NCBI RefSeq assembly: GCF_000002995.4
Contig: NW_025062475.1
Location: 8,374,187-8,438,186, forward strand
Reading direction: 5' to 3'
Source of the DNA: Brugia malayi
Lineage: Eukaryota; Nematoda; Chromadorea; Rhabditida; Onchocercidae
DNA length: 64,000 nt
The notes under the pieces were generated by a model. It was given only the letters and a program-made list of their open reading frames with translations, was not told the DNA's origin and searched no databases. Positions 18,236 through 30,662 of this stretch are shown here, piece after piece. The position numbers were made by a program, and so were the translations under genes. Every line of letters starts with the position of its first letter. Positions within the stretch are counted from its first letter, which is position 1.

Positions 18236-21200
18236 TGCATCAATATTAATTTTATGTATCAATATTAATTTTCAACATTGTTATTTGTAGAATGATATAA
18301 TCTAAAAATAGTTTGTACAGTAAATAGTCATTTATAGCATTCTGGAAAATTATAGGTATAGGTGAAGGATAAGTACATTTAATAAGTACACAGAACAAAA
18401 TATTTACCTACAAAAACTTCCGATTGCCACTCACTGATAGTTTGATGAAAAACGTAGTTTAAGCATCGTTCTATACTTAGTGTGCTAAATTATTTGTTCT
18501 AAGATTCGAGAAAATGGATAAGATGCTTAGCTTAAATAACACCGTTCGGAAGTTAGAGCTCTTATACACACTAACTGCTATCGTTATTAAGAAGGTGTCC
18601 TTAACTATAGATGTTATAATTATGTTGATTTTCATAGTTTTCCATTGTTTTAGTGCGTTACATTTTCTTTATTGCTTTTCCAAATAATAACGGTTTGTTT
18701 ACATGTTTTTTGAGAGTATCAGGTATAATTTATTGGTTGGAGAATTGGAAAAAGTCGTTTATTTTGTAAAACGAATATTAAAGATAAAATAATGACCAAG
18801 TACTGTTTTTCAATAACTCACTAAGATTTTATGAGATTTATAAAACAAATTTTTTATGAGACTCTCCTTTCTTATTTGCTTGGTTCTGGTAAGCATGATA
18901 GAATTATCAGTTTGTAAAAGTTTACAAGATATAATACATTTCTCGGGTCATATCATAGCAACAATATTTTTCTCGATGAAATCGGTAGAACCACAGAGGA
19001 CGCACCATTAATTGTAGTTTAGTAGTATATAATGATATTCCGTTATACGATAGGTTTTTTTTGTGAGATTTGTCCAGAAATGGAGAACTCGGATATCTTT
19101 GTAATTACAAGCTTGTGTATTGTCTAATTAGATGTCGAAGTTTAAAAGTTCTTAAATCTTATTGTGCGGAAACATTTTACAAGTACGAGATGGCTTCAAG
19201 GGAGGAATAGATACTATTTTATATGTTTTTATGCCATTTAGAGTATGTTTTGCTTTGACATAAATGTGTTAGGAATATTCGTATTTTCTTTTCTAACTGG
19301 GCTGCTGATGTTTGTAGTCTTATTTGTTTACTTTTTGAAGTTTTCAAAATCTCCATGGTGAATTTTTCCACAATGAAGGATAGGGGTAACTGACTAATGC
19401 AATTTAGCAATCTTGATTATGGGTCTAGCACAGTGTTGTGCTAATTATTTGTTTCTGTTATCAAAACTCTGATAAGGAAGTGTTGCGTTAGTATTTCTCC
19501 TTGAAAGTTTTTCTTTCTTTCATTTGATGAACTTTTCAATAGGCTCCTACGATAGTAGAGTCATATTTTGAACTATTTTTAGCAGTAAAGAATGTTTTTT
19601 CTCAGAAAATCCGATTTCAAACTGTTTGTGAATCCAGATTTCATATGAAGAATTTCTTGATTGAGTGAATAAGTAGTTGGGATATTATTTTAAAAAATAA
19701 ATTTAGGAGTTGGAAATACATTCATATGTTATTTAATTCATGCTTTATTTTTATATTGTCAAGATTACATCTAGCGTATGGCTGCTCTTGTTAGATGTAC
19801 CAAAATATGCAATGTATAGCATGTCACTACTGAATATAGGCTAGTACAGGAAAATTAGCACTCTTAAAAATTTGAAATTCAACCGACACTTCAAAAGTGA
19901 AAACTAAAATTATGTCGGTTAGATCTCTGAAATTCGCTCACTTGTGTTTGCTGTAGTATTATAGTACGTGTGCATTATTGACACTGCGTGTTTCACTGAT
20001 AATTTCAGATAATTCCTTTTCACGGTAGTGCTTATCAACTGCTGAAATGGTCTAAGATATATTTCTGCAGTGATTGAACAATTATTTGCGAAGATTACTC
20101 AAAATATTCGGTCTTAGTTGCAGTTATTTTCTTTCTGAATATGTTTATGTTCAGTAGTGAAGTTACTGCTGTTTGAAATGAAAAGTAAGTAGGAGAATCT
20201 ATTGGCTTCAAAAATTGGATATAAATTTCTCTTAGTTACCATTGGTTACCCTACCTATCCTTTCAGTGATGAAAGCTGAGAATGTACACTTAAGCAGTAC
20301 ATCTGTGTGTGGATTTGTGTATGCCCTTTTTCTTAGATCTAAGCTTTGTTTTCTATAAAGATGTTTGAGAAAATTCCTTACCCTCCTTCTCATCATTGCT
20401 GATAGTTCGAGTACATCTTTAATTCCCTTCAAGCATTCTACGTTCTGCTCCCTTGCTACTATTATAAAAATGTGGCGCAAGTTATCAAGTCAAATGATTC
20501 TTACCAGCACGGGTTTGTCAAAACAACTTCAAATGTCAAAATCTGTATTACAAGAAAAAATTTCTCTTCAATGAAGAAATGCTAGATTTTCAGTAATGTT
20601 CGTCCAAATGGTCTGATTTAAACTTCTCGTTCAAGTGATATCTTTTCAGACTTGCTTGAGAAAAAGAACATCTAGTTTGTTCTTTTTAGAAGTTAGGAAA
20701 GCGTGAGCCAAGGAAATTAAACAGCAAGCTTTTGAAACGAGAGCTAATAAATCTGAATTACTTTGAAAGAATGTGTCATACTGAAAAGGAGATTACCGCA
20801 AGGCTGAAAGAGAATTTTAACATCTGGAAAGAACTTTCAGTAATTTAAAAATTATCAAGAATCCCCTTCCTCGATTTATTTCATGGTTACTATCTGATAG
20901 TTGTTAAGTGGTGTTCTAAAGCTCAATATTCTATGTCACCAAATGATTCATCTAGATATAAGGATGGAAAGGCATTCATTACGTTTTTGTAAAGAAGGAA
21001 AGCTGCTTTGCCTTGGACGTGATGAAGAAATCTGATTCAATTTACCATTAAAATTGCAGATAATAATATTTGTTAATGTATGTTCCGTAAGTTAAGCGCT
21101 TTCTCCAAGATGTTTTTAGCGTTATTACAGAATCTTTCCTACTTACTGAAAACACATTAAAGTAAAAGACCAAGAATAAATTTTAATCGTTTTATTACAA

Positions 21201-21739
21201 ATCACTTTTTTTTTGCTTTCTAGAAATATGTGTTTCCAAAGTTAAATTGAAAGTGTAAAGGGAAGGAATGCAAATTTCTTTCAAAATTAACCACAAGCTT
21301 TCCAACAAAAGTATATTTACTATCTGTACCATAAATTATTTATACTAGTTGATGTAGATGTAAAAGAGACATTTTATTTGGGGGAAAAGAATTTATCCAA
21401 TAATAATCGTTTGAATTTTTGAAATAAACTTTTGACTATCCCTAATTATCAAGTGGACTACTACCAACCTAGATAGCAGGTCTGACAATAGTTTAATTCT
21501 TGTGTCCACCAATTAGATCAAATGAATAAATTTCGCCATCTAATAACTAATTGTCTTGATAATTTTTACTTTGATCACCAATTTTTATTTTGATCACTTG
21601 CTGAGCCCACTTCATTCCAACTTTATGTGTATTTTACCCATTTCTAAAAACGATAAAGCAAGATTTCGTGAAATAAATTAAGGAAGAAATCTATCTTTTT
21701 TTCTTTGAATTGTTGAAGGTGTTAAAATAAATGCACAAA
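18236..21739. other. intergenic region, 3.5 kb
   Basis: No gene supported. ORFs are under 85 codons on both strands, without consistent splice signals or family motifs. No repeat structure was noticed. Confidence 0.5.
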
Positions 21740-23805
21740 ATGGCTGATTGTCAGATCCGAAAGGACGCCTACAAAGATATAGGAGAACTAAAAAGTAAGT
21801 GTTTTTTCTTGAATAATTTTTATTCTTTGCTGAATCTGACTTCATTCGACTTCGTATAGGAGTCCCCAAACAAAATTCTCTAGAAATATAATAAATATAT
21901 CGAAATAAAAAATCTTTGTTGAGAAATAGGATAACATCATGATTAACTTCATTTTGAAAGCTAACTGGTGCATGGCGTTATTGCTGAATTGGTCATTTGC
22001 GAATTTGGCATATTAGAAAGGATTAGAGGAGCAACTCATTAGTTTGGAGTACAATCCATATTTTTTCATTTATTTTCTGTAGAATGGATTTCATTCACTC
22101 TGGTATTTGTAAAATATTCTTCACAATAACATTGATAGCTGAATTTCATAAGCAGATTGATCTTTCTTTCCACTCTTCTCTCATTCCAACATCTTTTAGT
22201 TTTCAGTTAGTTTGTATTTTATACGAGAATTCCTATGCTAAGCTGAATTGTTTAAGAGATATGACAAATTGTTTCTAAAGTTCACTCTCGTGTTTGCATG
22301 CAATAAAGCAACGAGCGAAGAAGTGCTTCTCTTTTATTGGAATTTATCGCAATTAGAACTGACAAAGATTTACTGTATGACTAATTAGATATCAAACAAA
22401 ATGACTTCTAAGAAAAAGAATAGAATGATCTTTTTTTCGGTTATTTCCCATATTATGATATATTTGTCAATATCATTAAATTTAATTTTGTAGGTAAAAA
22501 GGGATCGGCAAGAAAAGTAAGTTTGCTTCTATATCAACTCTTTATCTGTTGGGGAAAAAAAAATGAACATGATTGATTCATTCAGAAATTGGACAAAAAC
22601 GAGATAGCAAATAAACCTGTATCAAACGATAAGCTTAAAAAAAAAGAGCAAGCAGTAAGTTGCTATTTTCACTTTCATCCTATCAATATCAATACCTCTT
22701 TATAAATGTAAAGTATTCCACTCTGGATACTAACAAGTTATTCTGCGAATTTTGAGACTCCCTAAAAGTCTCTGGAATACTACTCGTTTATCCGTTTTGG
22801 AATAATTTTACGAAAACACTTTTCACTTCCTTTTCCAGCTGCTCATTATACAAGAAAAAAAAAAAAAAAAATTGAAACAATAAATTATACAATTATTACT
22901 ATGTCTTCGGTACATTGTAATTTCAATATATTTTTTCAGCACTTTCAATTAAAGGCTTCATTATTGGAAACTTCAAAAGTAACACTTAATATTGGTAAGT
23001 AACTTTCTGGAAATATTTGCTTTACAAAGTGAACTTTATCCCTTTGTTACATTTATCTCCAAATAAAAATGCTCATCCAACTTCGAGATAAACAATCTAT
23101 GTAATCAGTGTTTCTCTGCTCACTTCGAAATTTAAGAAATAAAAGAAAAGGGACTGAATTTCCATCTTTTCAATTTGTGCGATTTCAGAATTGATAGATT
23201 CAACACATAACGGAAAAGTGAGATAAGCGAGACGAAAGTTTAATTTCATTGATAAATCACAACCAATCCTTTATCGTAAACTTTCCTTACTGCTTAGGAA
23301 GGAAAAATTTACATATTGCAGTAGAGATAACGCAGGATAGCACATTATGTTCTCAAAAATGTTCAAACGATGGCCTACTTAATAAGGTAAGTTGTATATT
23401 TTAACAAGGTAAGTTATATCTTCCATATAATATGTAAAAAAATGAAAATATGTAACATATAATTCATGAATTTTTGACCGTAATATAGAAATGATGCGAT
23501 TTGTAGTATAGCACGGTATCATCGCCATTATCGAAAACGAAATACAGCAGAGAAGTGGAAACGTCAACGGGTTTGTATATATTATATATATTTCCCTGTT
23601 TTCTATAGTTTAAATTTTCGGATGAAAAAAACTAGTAAAAGTCATTACAGTATAATTGCTAAACATATTGTATTTCGAGAAAGATGAAACATTCAATTTG
23701 TGATTATGTAGATCATCTATTAAGCCATTTGATTATGAAAACAAATACTTTCGTCCGAAAATGTCGCAAGCAGTAAAATTTTCCTCAGTTGCAGTACCTG
23801 CATGA
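21740..23805 (+). CDS. unrecognised 150-aa basic protein, seven exons
   Basis: Exons: 21740-21794, 22494-22516, 22586-22654, 22940-22994, 23298-23386, 23507-23574, 23712-23805. All six joins agree in phase and sum to exactly 151 codons. Donors are strong (GTAAGT-type at five of six) and acceptors are TTTTGTAG, ATTCAG, TTTTCAG, GCTTAG, TTGTAG and ATGTAG. The protein starts MADCQIRKDAYKDIGELK, has a Lys-rich middle (KLKKKEQA), a short segment with two Cys (LCSQKC), a Ser/Thr-rich stretch, and ends FSSVAVPA. There is no signal peptide or membrane segment. An in-frame ATG also lies at 21731. I do not recognise the family. Composition suggests a soluble, partly disordered protein. A candidate exon at 23189-23217 was left out because it breaks the frame. 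Confidence 0.6.
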
Positions 23806-24961
23806 CATATATTTCGGTATTCAGTTGCAAGTTTGTTTATATAAAGATAGTTCGTCGAAATCAAGGAAGACTTACTAAGATGTTTAATAGTTTCAAATAC
23901 ATTTTCAGGCTAAGAGTGCGAAGTTTCCATAACTTAACCAGTAATTTATTAATTTGTCAAATGTTAGGAATTTTGAATAAGTCACCTTTGCTTCGCATTT
24001 GTGTTTTATGCAATCATTGAGATTTATTTTTCTTTTTAGATCTTTTATTTTTTAAAGTTTCAAAACCAAATTTTCGTGGAATGATTAATTTAAGGATCTG
24101 CGAACGTTGGTCCATTTTCGGAAATTAAAAGAAATATAATGAAGAAACAAAAAGATTCCATCACTTTCGATGAATTTGACAGTGCGCTAGCATCATAAAT
24201 GTTACTTTTTGGTTTTCTTTGTAGAATGGTAATAGTTTAATTTCCGATACTTCTCTTTTCCGTTTTCCTTTTAATTTTTGATATTTGTGCGTTTGTAAAT
24301 TAAATTATAAGTAATAAAAGTGATGCCTATAGTAGCAGTATCATAATTTTAATAGTTGCTTGTGTTTACGCAGTACCATAATTAAATCACGTTATCAGCA
24401 TCAATGGAAATAGTAAATTGTTTGGAATCCTTAATCATAATCTTATGTTATTCTCGTGTTGAGGAATAACAAAAGCAGAAACGAAAAATTTTAAAAAGAA
24501 AGAAAAAGTTTTAGTTTAAAAGCTTAGAAAAAAACTTCCCCAAAGTTTAAAAGTAGATCAAGAAGGCACTAGATATACTGACTTTCTTAGATCAGAATCA
24601 AATCATTATTGCTTTTAAATGACGAACACTCTGAATAAGCTGATTGTTTGGCTTGTTAAGTCTTTGGAATTAGAGAAAGTGAGGAGTATGCATCATGGTT
24701 ATAATACTTCTTAAGGTCCGGTTACACTAGACTGTGGTTGGTGTGTTTTAGAGAAGCTCTATCATAACTTCTGTGCAAATCAGTGCCATCCGCAGTCACA
24801 CTCAACCAATTTTCAACACATTAATCCATAACAAGTTGTGATAATGGTTCCAGCAAAAGTATTATTAGTAATACTTTTGAACCCTTCATTACTAGTAATA
24901 ATAGCAACCGTGTGATCTGGAATTGCGGTTAGGATTGTTTTTATTTGATGTGGGAACGATT
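23806..24961. other. intergenic region, 1.2 kb, between convergent genes
   Basis: Lies between the + strand 150-aa gene and the - strand gene ending at 24962. AT-rich, nothing recognisable; an AATAAA at about 24313 could serve the upstream gene. Confidence 0.5.
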
Positions 24962-26672
24962 TTAATGTTCTTTCCACAAAGGCAAATAAAATAATGGTTG
25001 CGACAAATCGTGACGCCTCAGCATTTTCGGTTGTAAAATATTTAACCAAATATGTCGCAACAGCTGTTCGTTTGGTTCACGTTCGAAGCGTTTCATATAA
25101 CTGGGTGGTGAAATTTCTTTGGCTCGTAGATTACGTGACATTGTTACTGGCTCATCTAATCTGTAAGATATCACTTATTTGCTTTGATAAATAAAACTTG
25201 AAGTGCTCTTTCTGCACATTGTTTCTTCAACAACTATCACATAGGACAAGTGTTACTGGTCCTTCGTAGTAAGTAGAAAGAGACACAAGGTCTAATCGAG
25301 TACGATATAGGTAGGTCCTGGAAAATGAGAATGTTACCTTCTCTAAAATGTTGTCAAAGAAAATTAGGGATTAGTTCACAGTAAGGCTGCTAACCGAATG
25401 TGAGATACTTATTGATTAATGTAGTTTTGGCATAGCGATGATATTCCGAACTACACTAAAGTATGATAGTGATAAAAACTTAAATTTAAACGAACCCTTC
25501 ATTGAATCGCCAAATGAATGTATGAACGAACTGCACATGGAAAGCAGCAACAGTAAGAAAAAGTAATGTGAATATTAGGCTCATTAGGGTCGTAGTGAGT
25601 AATCACACTGTACTCGTGACCTGGTCTCAGCACTATTCTCTATAATCCATTCAGGTTGATGCATTAACTCCTAGAGCACTTATTTGCGTAGCTATTAGGA
25701 CATGAAGTACTTGGATGAAATACTGTGTTTTTTCATAGTTTACTTATTATACAATGATGGCGCAATTATTATAACAAAATCTTTGATCTGTGATACAATA
25801 ACAGGTTTTTATCACGTAAAGTAAGGTTATTTTCTTCAGATATTATATGGGATCCGATGATTATAAGGGAAAATAAGCCACAAAATGAACAGAAAAAGTA
25901 TGAAGAAATCAATTTGCTCTTTTCAAATAATCGTTTTTCAATTTGTTCATTGAATACTTTTAAAGAAACAATACTTTTAAAAATAGATATCTATTTCCTT
26001 CTCTCTCCTTTGGTTCACGTTATTCTCCTTTAAGAGTAACATGCAATTTTCATCGATGCATGTTCAGATTTTTCTATTTATAATGACATTCTTTTTGCCA
26101 ATTGAAGTGTTTTTTTTTTTTTTTAAATTATCTCGATCTTGAATACATATTTATCCAATATTACATAGAGAAAAATGTTGATATTTTTGCTCGACAATTA
26201 CTATCTAAACTTTCTGTATACAATTATTTCGTAGTAGGAAGAATTTTTAAGTTTACCCTAATTCAAAAAAAAATTTTTTTCTGGAAAGGAAAAAAATAGA
26301 AATGCATCAAACAGATTTTTTAGAACTATAAATCATCATCGACAAAAAGTCTCTCTACTCACAAATGGTGTTTACTGCTGGTGTTTACTGCAAATATTAG
26401 TAGATTTGCCTTTTGAAAATAAGACTGACTGTTATGATCATTTTTCCTACCTTTTCTTTCATCGGAAGGCACCAAATCCCACTAAAAAGAGAAAAACTAT
26501 TTAAGAACGGTTCACACGTTTCAGATACGCAGATGATTTGGAATCCAAGTTCATCTATGCGCTCAATTAGTTCCACACTGCACACAAAGGAAAGGTCACT
26601 GCTACAAATCTGTTACTTTCGAATTTGCAGAATTAGCAGTGAAAATTGATTTGAAAACGACATGATCCACAT
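24962..26672 (-). CDS. unrecognised protein of about 119 aa, five exons
   Basis: Reading along the - strand the exons are 26672-26617, 26577-26529, 26481-26451, 26387-26363 and 25160-24962 (TAA). The phases agree throughout, giving 119 aa, or 116 aa from the second ATG at 26663. Introns are 39, 47, 63 and 1202 nt. Acceptors are good (GTGTGCAG, TTTTTAG, TTTGCAG, TCTTACAG). The donor of the second exon (C/GTATCT) is the weakest point. The protein begins MWIMSFSNQFSLLILQIR, continues VELIERIDELGFQIICWDL, and the 66-codon last exon is charged and ends FYLPLWKEH. It has no stop-free rival frame over that exon and uses ordinary codons. The first 16 residues are hydrophobic enough for a weak targeting signal. 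No family is recognised. Confidence 0.5.
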
Positions 26673-27919
26673 TGCCAATTATGATCTTCTTTATGGTTAC
26701 ACTCCTTTATAGAATTTTAGGTTCAAATACTGGGTAAGAAAACTGTATACAGTAATAAATAATGCTATAGTGGAAAGAACAAGAAGGTAACGTATAAAAT
26801 GAAGGGACAACTTATAACAGAGAGTCAAAAACGGAACGTTATTAGGTTTCAATATGCTAAAGAGTTATATCGGCAAACACAATTGGAGGAATAACATCTT
26901 TCAATCTTTTCAGCCTTTTTGAGAGTAGGAATGAAATAACTTCGCTTATACTTTCTTCAAGGTTTTTCTAAATCTGTACAAGACTGGAGAGTTCACGCAG
27001 GGGTTTCTAAAGATTTATGATCAAAGCCGTTTTGAAAAAAGAGAGAGGGCTATGGAAATAACATTGGAGAAGTAAGCAAGCAATGATTGTTGAGGACCCA
27101 TACATTGTATGCTCATTTTAAGTTTTGAAATTTTTATCTGAAAATTATGGTCTAGCAACTTCAGCAATCAGGTCATTTGATGAAGTTAGAACTTCTATAT
27201 GCAATTCACATATGCGTCATTTTTCATTTCATTGAATTATCGTTAATTAGGAAGGATCCACATACCATTTCATCTCACTATTTCATTTTGAAAGTAAAAT
27301 ATATACTTTTAGTGATAGTAGGGCTCTTTTGAGAAAATAAAACAAATTAGTTTGGATTAACAACAAAAACTCCAATAGCAAGATTGTGTCAGTAACACGA
27401 AAAAAGGATTTAAATAGACATCATCATTTCACTTTTCTCTAAAAATATTATTAAAATGAAGATGATACATAGATCTGGTGAAGAATTATCGCGGGAATGT
27501 CCAAACACATGTAGCGCAATACGTATCCAGTCATTGGCGTGAAATATATTGTCATAACAATTTTTGCGCTTAAAATGAGACAGCTGGGCAATTCATAAGC
27601 AATTTAGGAAAATGATAGCTGAATTGCAAGAATAGTCACAAATCATCATTAACAAAAAGAAAAGAACTTTCATGGAAAACTACAACATTGCAAATAAAAA
27701 GTATGAAACAATTTGAACTTTTCCTAAATTACTTAGTATTAGAAGAAAGAACTGTAGACTAATTCTTATATTAAACTAATCACTCTCGAAAAATTGACAT
27801 TAAAATAAGGAACAATTCTTCGGCAACCAAAGGAATAAACAACAATTTTGCAAATGAAGTATGTTTTGAATTCTTTAAGTGGAAAAATTTCACTTCATCT
27901 CTTTGATTTCTTCATAATT

Positions 27920-28335
27920 TCAGCACAAACAATCTTTGCCGACAGAGAGAGAATCTGAATTACTGATAACCGATTTCTCAATTCCGAAATCCATTTAGTG
28001 AAGAGAGATGAGTGAAAGAAACAATCAACATACCAGTCAATGCTTGGCTGCTCATATTATAAACAATGGAATTTGATGCCTGAGACTTAGCAAACAGATT
28101 TATCAGTTGAAGCTTAAAAGGAAAAAATTCCAATGCCACTTTGTAAATTAATTAGCATATCGTTATATCCTGTGCGTTATTATCATTATTAAAGCTGATA
28201 GGAAAAACTAAAACGTGATCGAAACGAAAATCATTATTAGAATGTAAAACATAATCAGCCCATCTCTTTTAATATCACCAGCTTGCATTCAAAACTGACC
28301 AAGAACAGAGCAAGTATTAAGCACACAACCACCAT
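27920..28335 (-). CDS. speculative small secreted peptide, 56 aa
   Basis: Three phase-consistent exons on the - strand: 28335-28279, 28112-28034 and 27954-27920 (TGA). The first encodes MVVVCLILALFLVSFECKL, a textbook signal-peptide profile, and is preceded by a TTCTTTCAG acceptor 17 nt before the ATG that would suit spliced-leader addition. The mature part would be about 38 residues ending DCLC. In DNA this AT-rich, hydrophobic short ORFs arise by chance, and no homolog is recognised, so confidence is low. An alternative third exon using the upstream TTATCAG acceptor would give a different tail. Confidence 0.22.
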
Positions 28336-29862
28336 CGTTCAGTACAACAAATCTGAAAGAATGAAGGGGTGCAAAGTGAATTTCTTAAATAGCAAAACAA
28401 ATTTTCTATATCTCAGCACTACCCCTAGAAATGTTGCTGTAAATCATCGTCCTCACTGCTATAATCATCAGTAAGCGGAAGTGGCATCAATCGTAAAAGT
28501 TAAAAGTTTGTCAGTTCATACGCAAAATTTTGAAATCAAAAATGCACACGCATTAACAAACAACAATAAAATGACATCAGTTATAACAAATAAAGTCCCA
28601 TCACTTTCAAATGTAGTCATAAATGTCCTCAATAGCGTGATTGCTCTATTGCTCCCTCTCATCCTCCTTTAACTAACCATCCATTTCATCAAGATTCTGA
28701 GTGAATTTGTTCCCAAACGATATCTAATATTGTTTCCTGTACCATTAACTTCCAAAAATTGGTGCAATTCTGCATCGATACTGCTGTTATCACTTCAATG
28801 ATAATATCTTTTGTTCACTCATCGATGAATAAACATGAAAAAGATTACACAACATTATATATTTGTCAAGAAATTTTACACGTTAATAACAATAACATTA
28901 ATAAAAGATTAAAAAACTACAATGCACAAAATTAGAAATCCATCCCCGTCTCTATGAAACGAACAGACAATGCTAAGGTTAAGATATTACAGAATGTGTG
29001 GATAACATAATGGCTAAATAATTGAACAAATGTAATAGCAAAGAGATAGCATAACATAATTTTGTTGATATGCTGGCAGTATTTCTTTGCAACGGTTACG
29101 TTTCTTCTTATTTTTGTTTGTTGTTTTTTTCAATGCTTTTTTTTGCAAGCGTAGTAAAATATGAGCAATAAACAGACTTTCCAGTTCCATATAAGTCCAA
29201 CTCAACAACTCACAACAAATGACCAACCACTCTTCTGGACAACTGGAAACTCCCTGCCTTAACTTTCGGGAAGGTTCATTTGAAGTACTGCAGCGATGCC
29301 GACGACCTGCTGCAAAATAACAGGCCGTATTTATGCAAGTTGAATTTAGAATGGATTTCGTTGGGAACCATTATTTCTCCATCTGTCTTTGTCTCCGGAG
29401 TCTGTAAAATGTATGCATCGGTCATTGTAACAAAGAAATTATTTCGTAAGTGGGATAGTGACCACTGGGTTGAAGTATAAATATTCGGGATAGTATCTTG
29501 AAAAATTAAATGCGATGATTTAGTCTTAGTTTTTCCTCCGTTCTTGAACGGAATTGGTACTCTCTTCAGTTTATCTTTGTTTCCTAGTAGATAAGCCTAA
29601 TAGTAAAAAAAAAGAAAACAATATACTTGTTACCACTCGTCATCATGTAATCCATGCTTGAGTATATTGCTTCAGATATTCTACCATTTACGTTCAAGAT
29701 TTTGCTTATTTGCAGCACCTCAAAATGATCTAAAAATGATATGGAGGAACTAATGAAACTGTCAGTAGGTATGTTCTTGTTTTCTTTGTTCTTCATTTTG
29801 ATCAGAAGTAGATCTCGTTGAATCTTATACAACTTGTAGAAGTGTGTTTATTATGTTCTGAT

Positions 29863-29961
29863 TATATATATATATATATATATATACTTGTTACCTTTAT
29901 ATACTTGTTATATATACTTGTATACTTGTTAAAAATATATATATATATATATTTTTTTTTG
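29863..29961. repeat. TA microsatellite with ATACTTGTT units
   Basis: (TA)n at 29863-29886 and again near 29936-29952. Between them ATACTTGT/ATACTTGTT recurs four times. Confidence 0.85.
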
Positions 29962-30088
29962 GGTTCTATAACGAGCGATGATAAACGCGAAGTTTTAAAT
30001 AATTCGGAGGATTTCAGCAATGAAAGTACCTTAGAATCAACGACTGCTTGTGAAAATCACAAGGCGTTAGTTTCTAATTCTCTCGTAT

Positions 30089-30662
30089 ATGTTCACTGTT
30101 TCATCTAATCCGTGCCTGTATTGAATTTTTTCTAAACTTAAAATAACTTAGACAGTATTTGTGATGTGATTAAATATTGTCTTTTTTTTTTTTTTTTTTT
30201 CAGGATATTATACATTGATTTAGAAAATGAAAAGAAGGCTCAAATAATTTGTAGAACCTTAGCAGTTGACAAAGAACCGTCGAGGAGCACAGCTAAACGA
30301 ACATACAATGTGCAAGGGCATCATTTGGTTGTGTATGTTAATATGCTCAGTTTTTCTTAAATTTGAAACTTTGTTCTCGTGTGATATATTTTTACCCCAT
30401 TTGGTTCATCATTGTCTCCTCTCTCCTTTGGTTTATTCTCTAATTTCTTTCTTTTTTTTTTCTTTTTTCTCATGGCATAAATATGCAAAGTTTCGAAATT
30501 TCGAATTTTAGTGAGGTCGTGAGTCTGGATGCGAAATACCTTCAAAAGTCGGTCGACAATTTATTCGACATGTGTTATTTAGCTAGACAAACAATCGACG
30601 AAGTTACAAGATATCATTTACAAGTATCCAATAGTTTCATTGATGCTCTTGATAGGAGTTGA
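30089..30662 (+). CDS. LAGE3: KEOPS complex subunit Pcc1 (LAGE3/CTAG family)
   Basis: Pcc1 is the small dimerising subunit of KEOPS, which makes the t6A37 base of ANN-decoding tRNAs. Exons: 30089-30117, 30204-30332, 30512-30662; 102 aa. The second exon reads LYIDLENEKKAQIICRTL then AVDKEPSRSTAKRTYNVQGHHLVV, matching the first strand, helix and DxEPxRS block of Pcc1/LAGE3. The third supplies the second helix (VDNLFDMCYLARQTIDEV), the counterpart of the LAGE3 NFLDQLSLV helix. Length fits the family (yeast Pcc1 is about 90 aa). The short first exon (MFTVSSNPCL) was chosen because it is the nearest ATG whose donor gives the phase 2 that exon 2 needs. It ends with a mediocre donor (CT/GTATTG); a GT five bases upstream would also keep the frame. 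Exons 2 and 3 are secure, exon 1 is not. Confidence 0.82.

Larger units (their letters stand above)
26673..30088. other. intergenic region, 3.4 kb
   Basis: Contains only the speculative - strand peptide gene (27920-28335), the TA/ATACTTGTT repeat (29863-29961) and, just before Pcc1, a protein-like ORF segment (about 29963-30088) that could not be joined in frame to Pcc1. Confidence 0.45.

Noticed and set aside
20232..20480. 82-codon minus-strand ORF rich in Arg and Lys, considered as a retroelement remnant
   Set aside because: No reverse transcriptase, integrase or transposase motif could be seen, and no flanking repeats.
23189..23217. Extra exon candidate in the 150-aa gene
   Set aside because: It has a good acceptor and donor and the right entry phase, but it leaves in phase 0 while the next exon needs phase 1, breaking the frame.
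28283..28672. Two 63-codon + strand ORFs
   Set aside because: They begin with non-ATG codons or lack context, have no family match, and sit in A-rich DNA where such ORFs are common.
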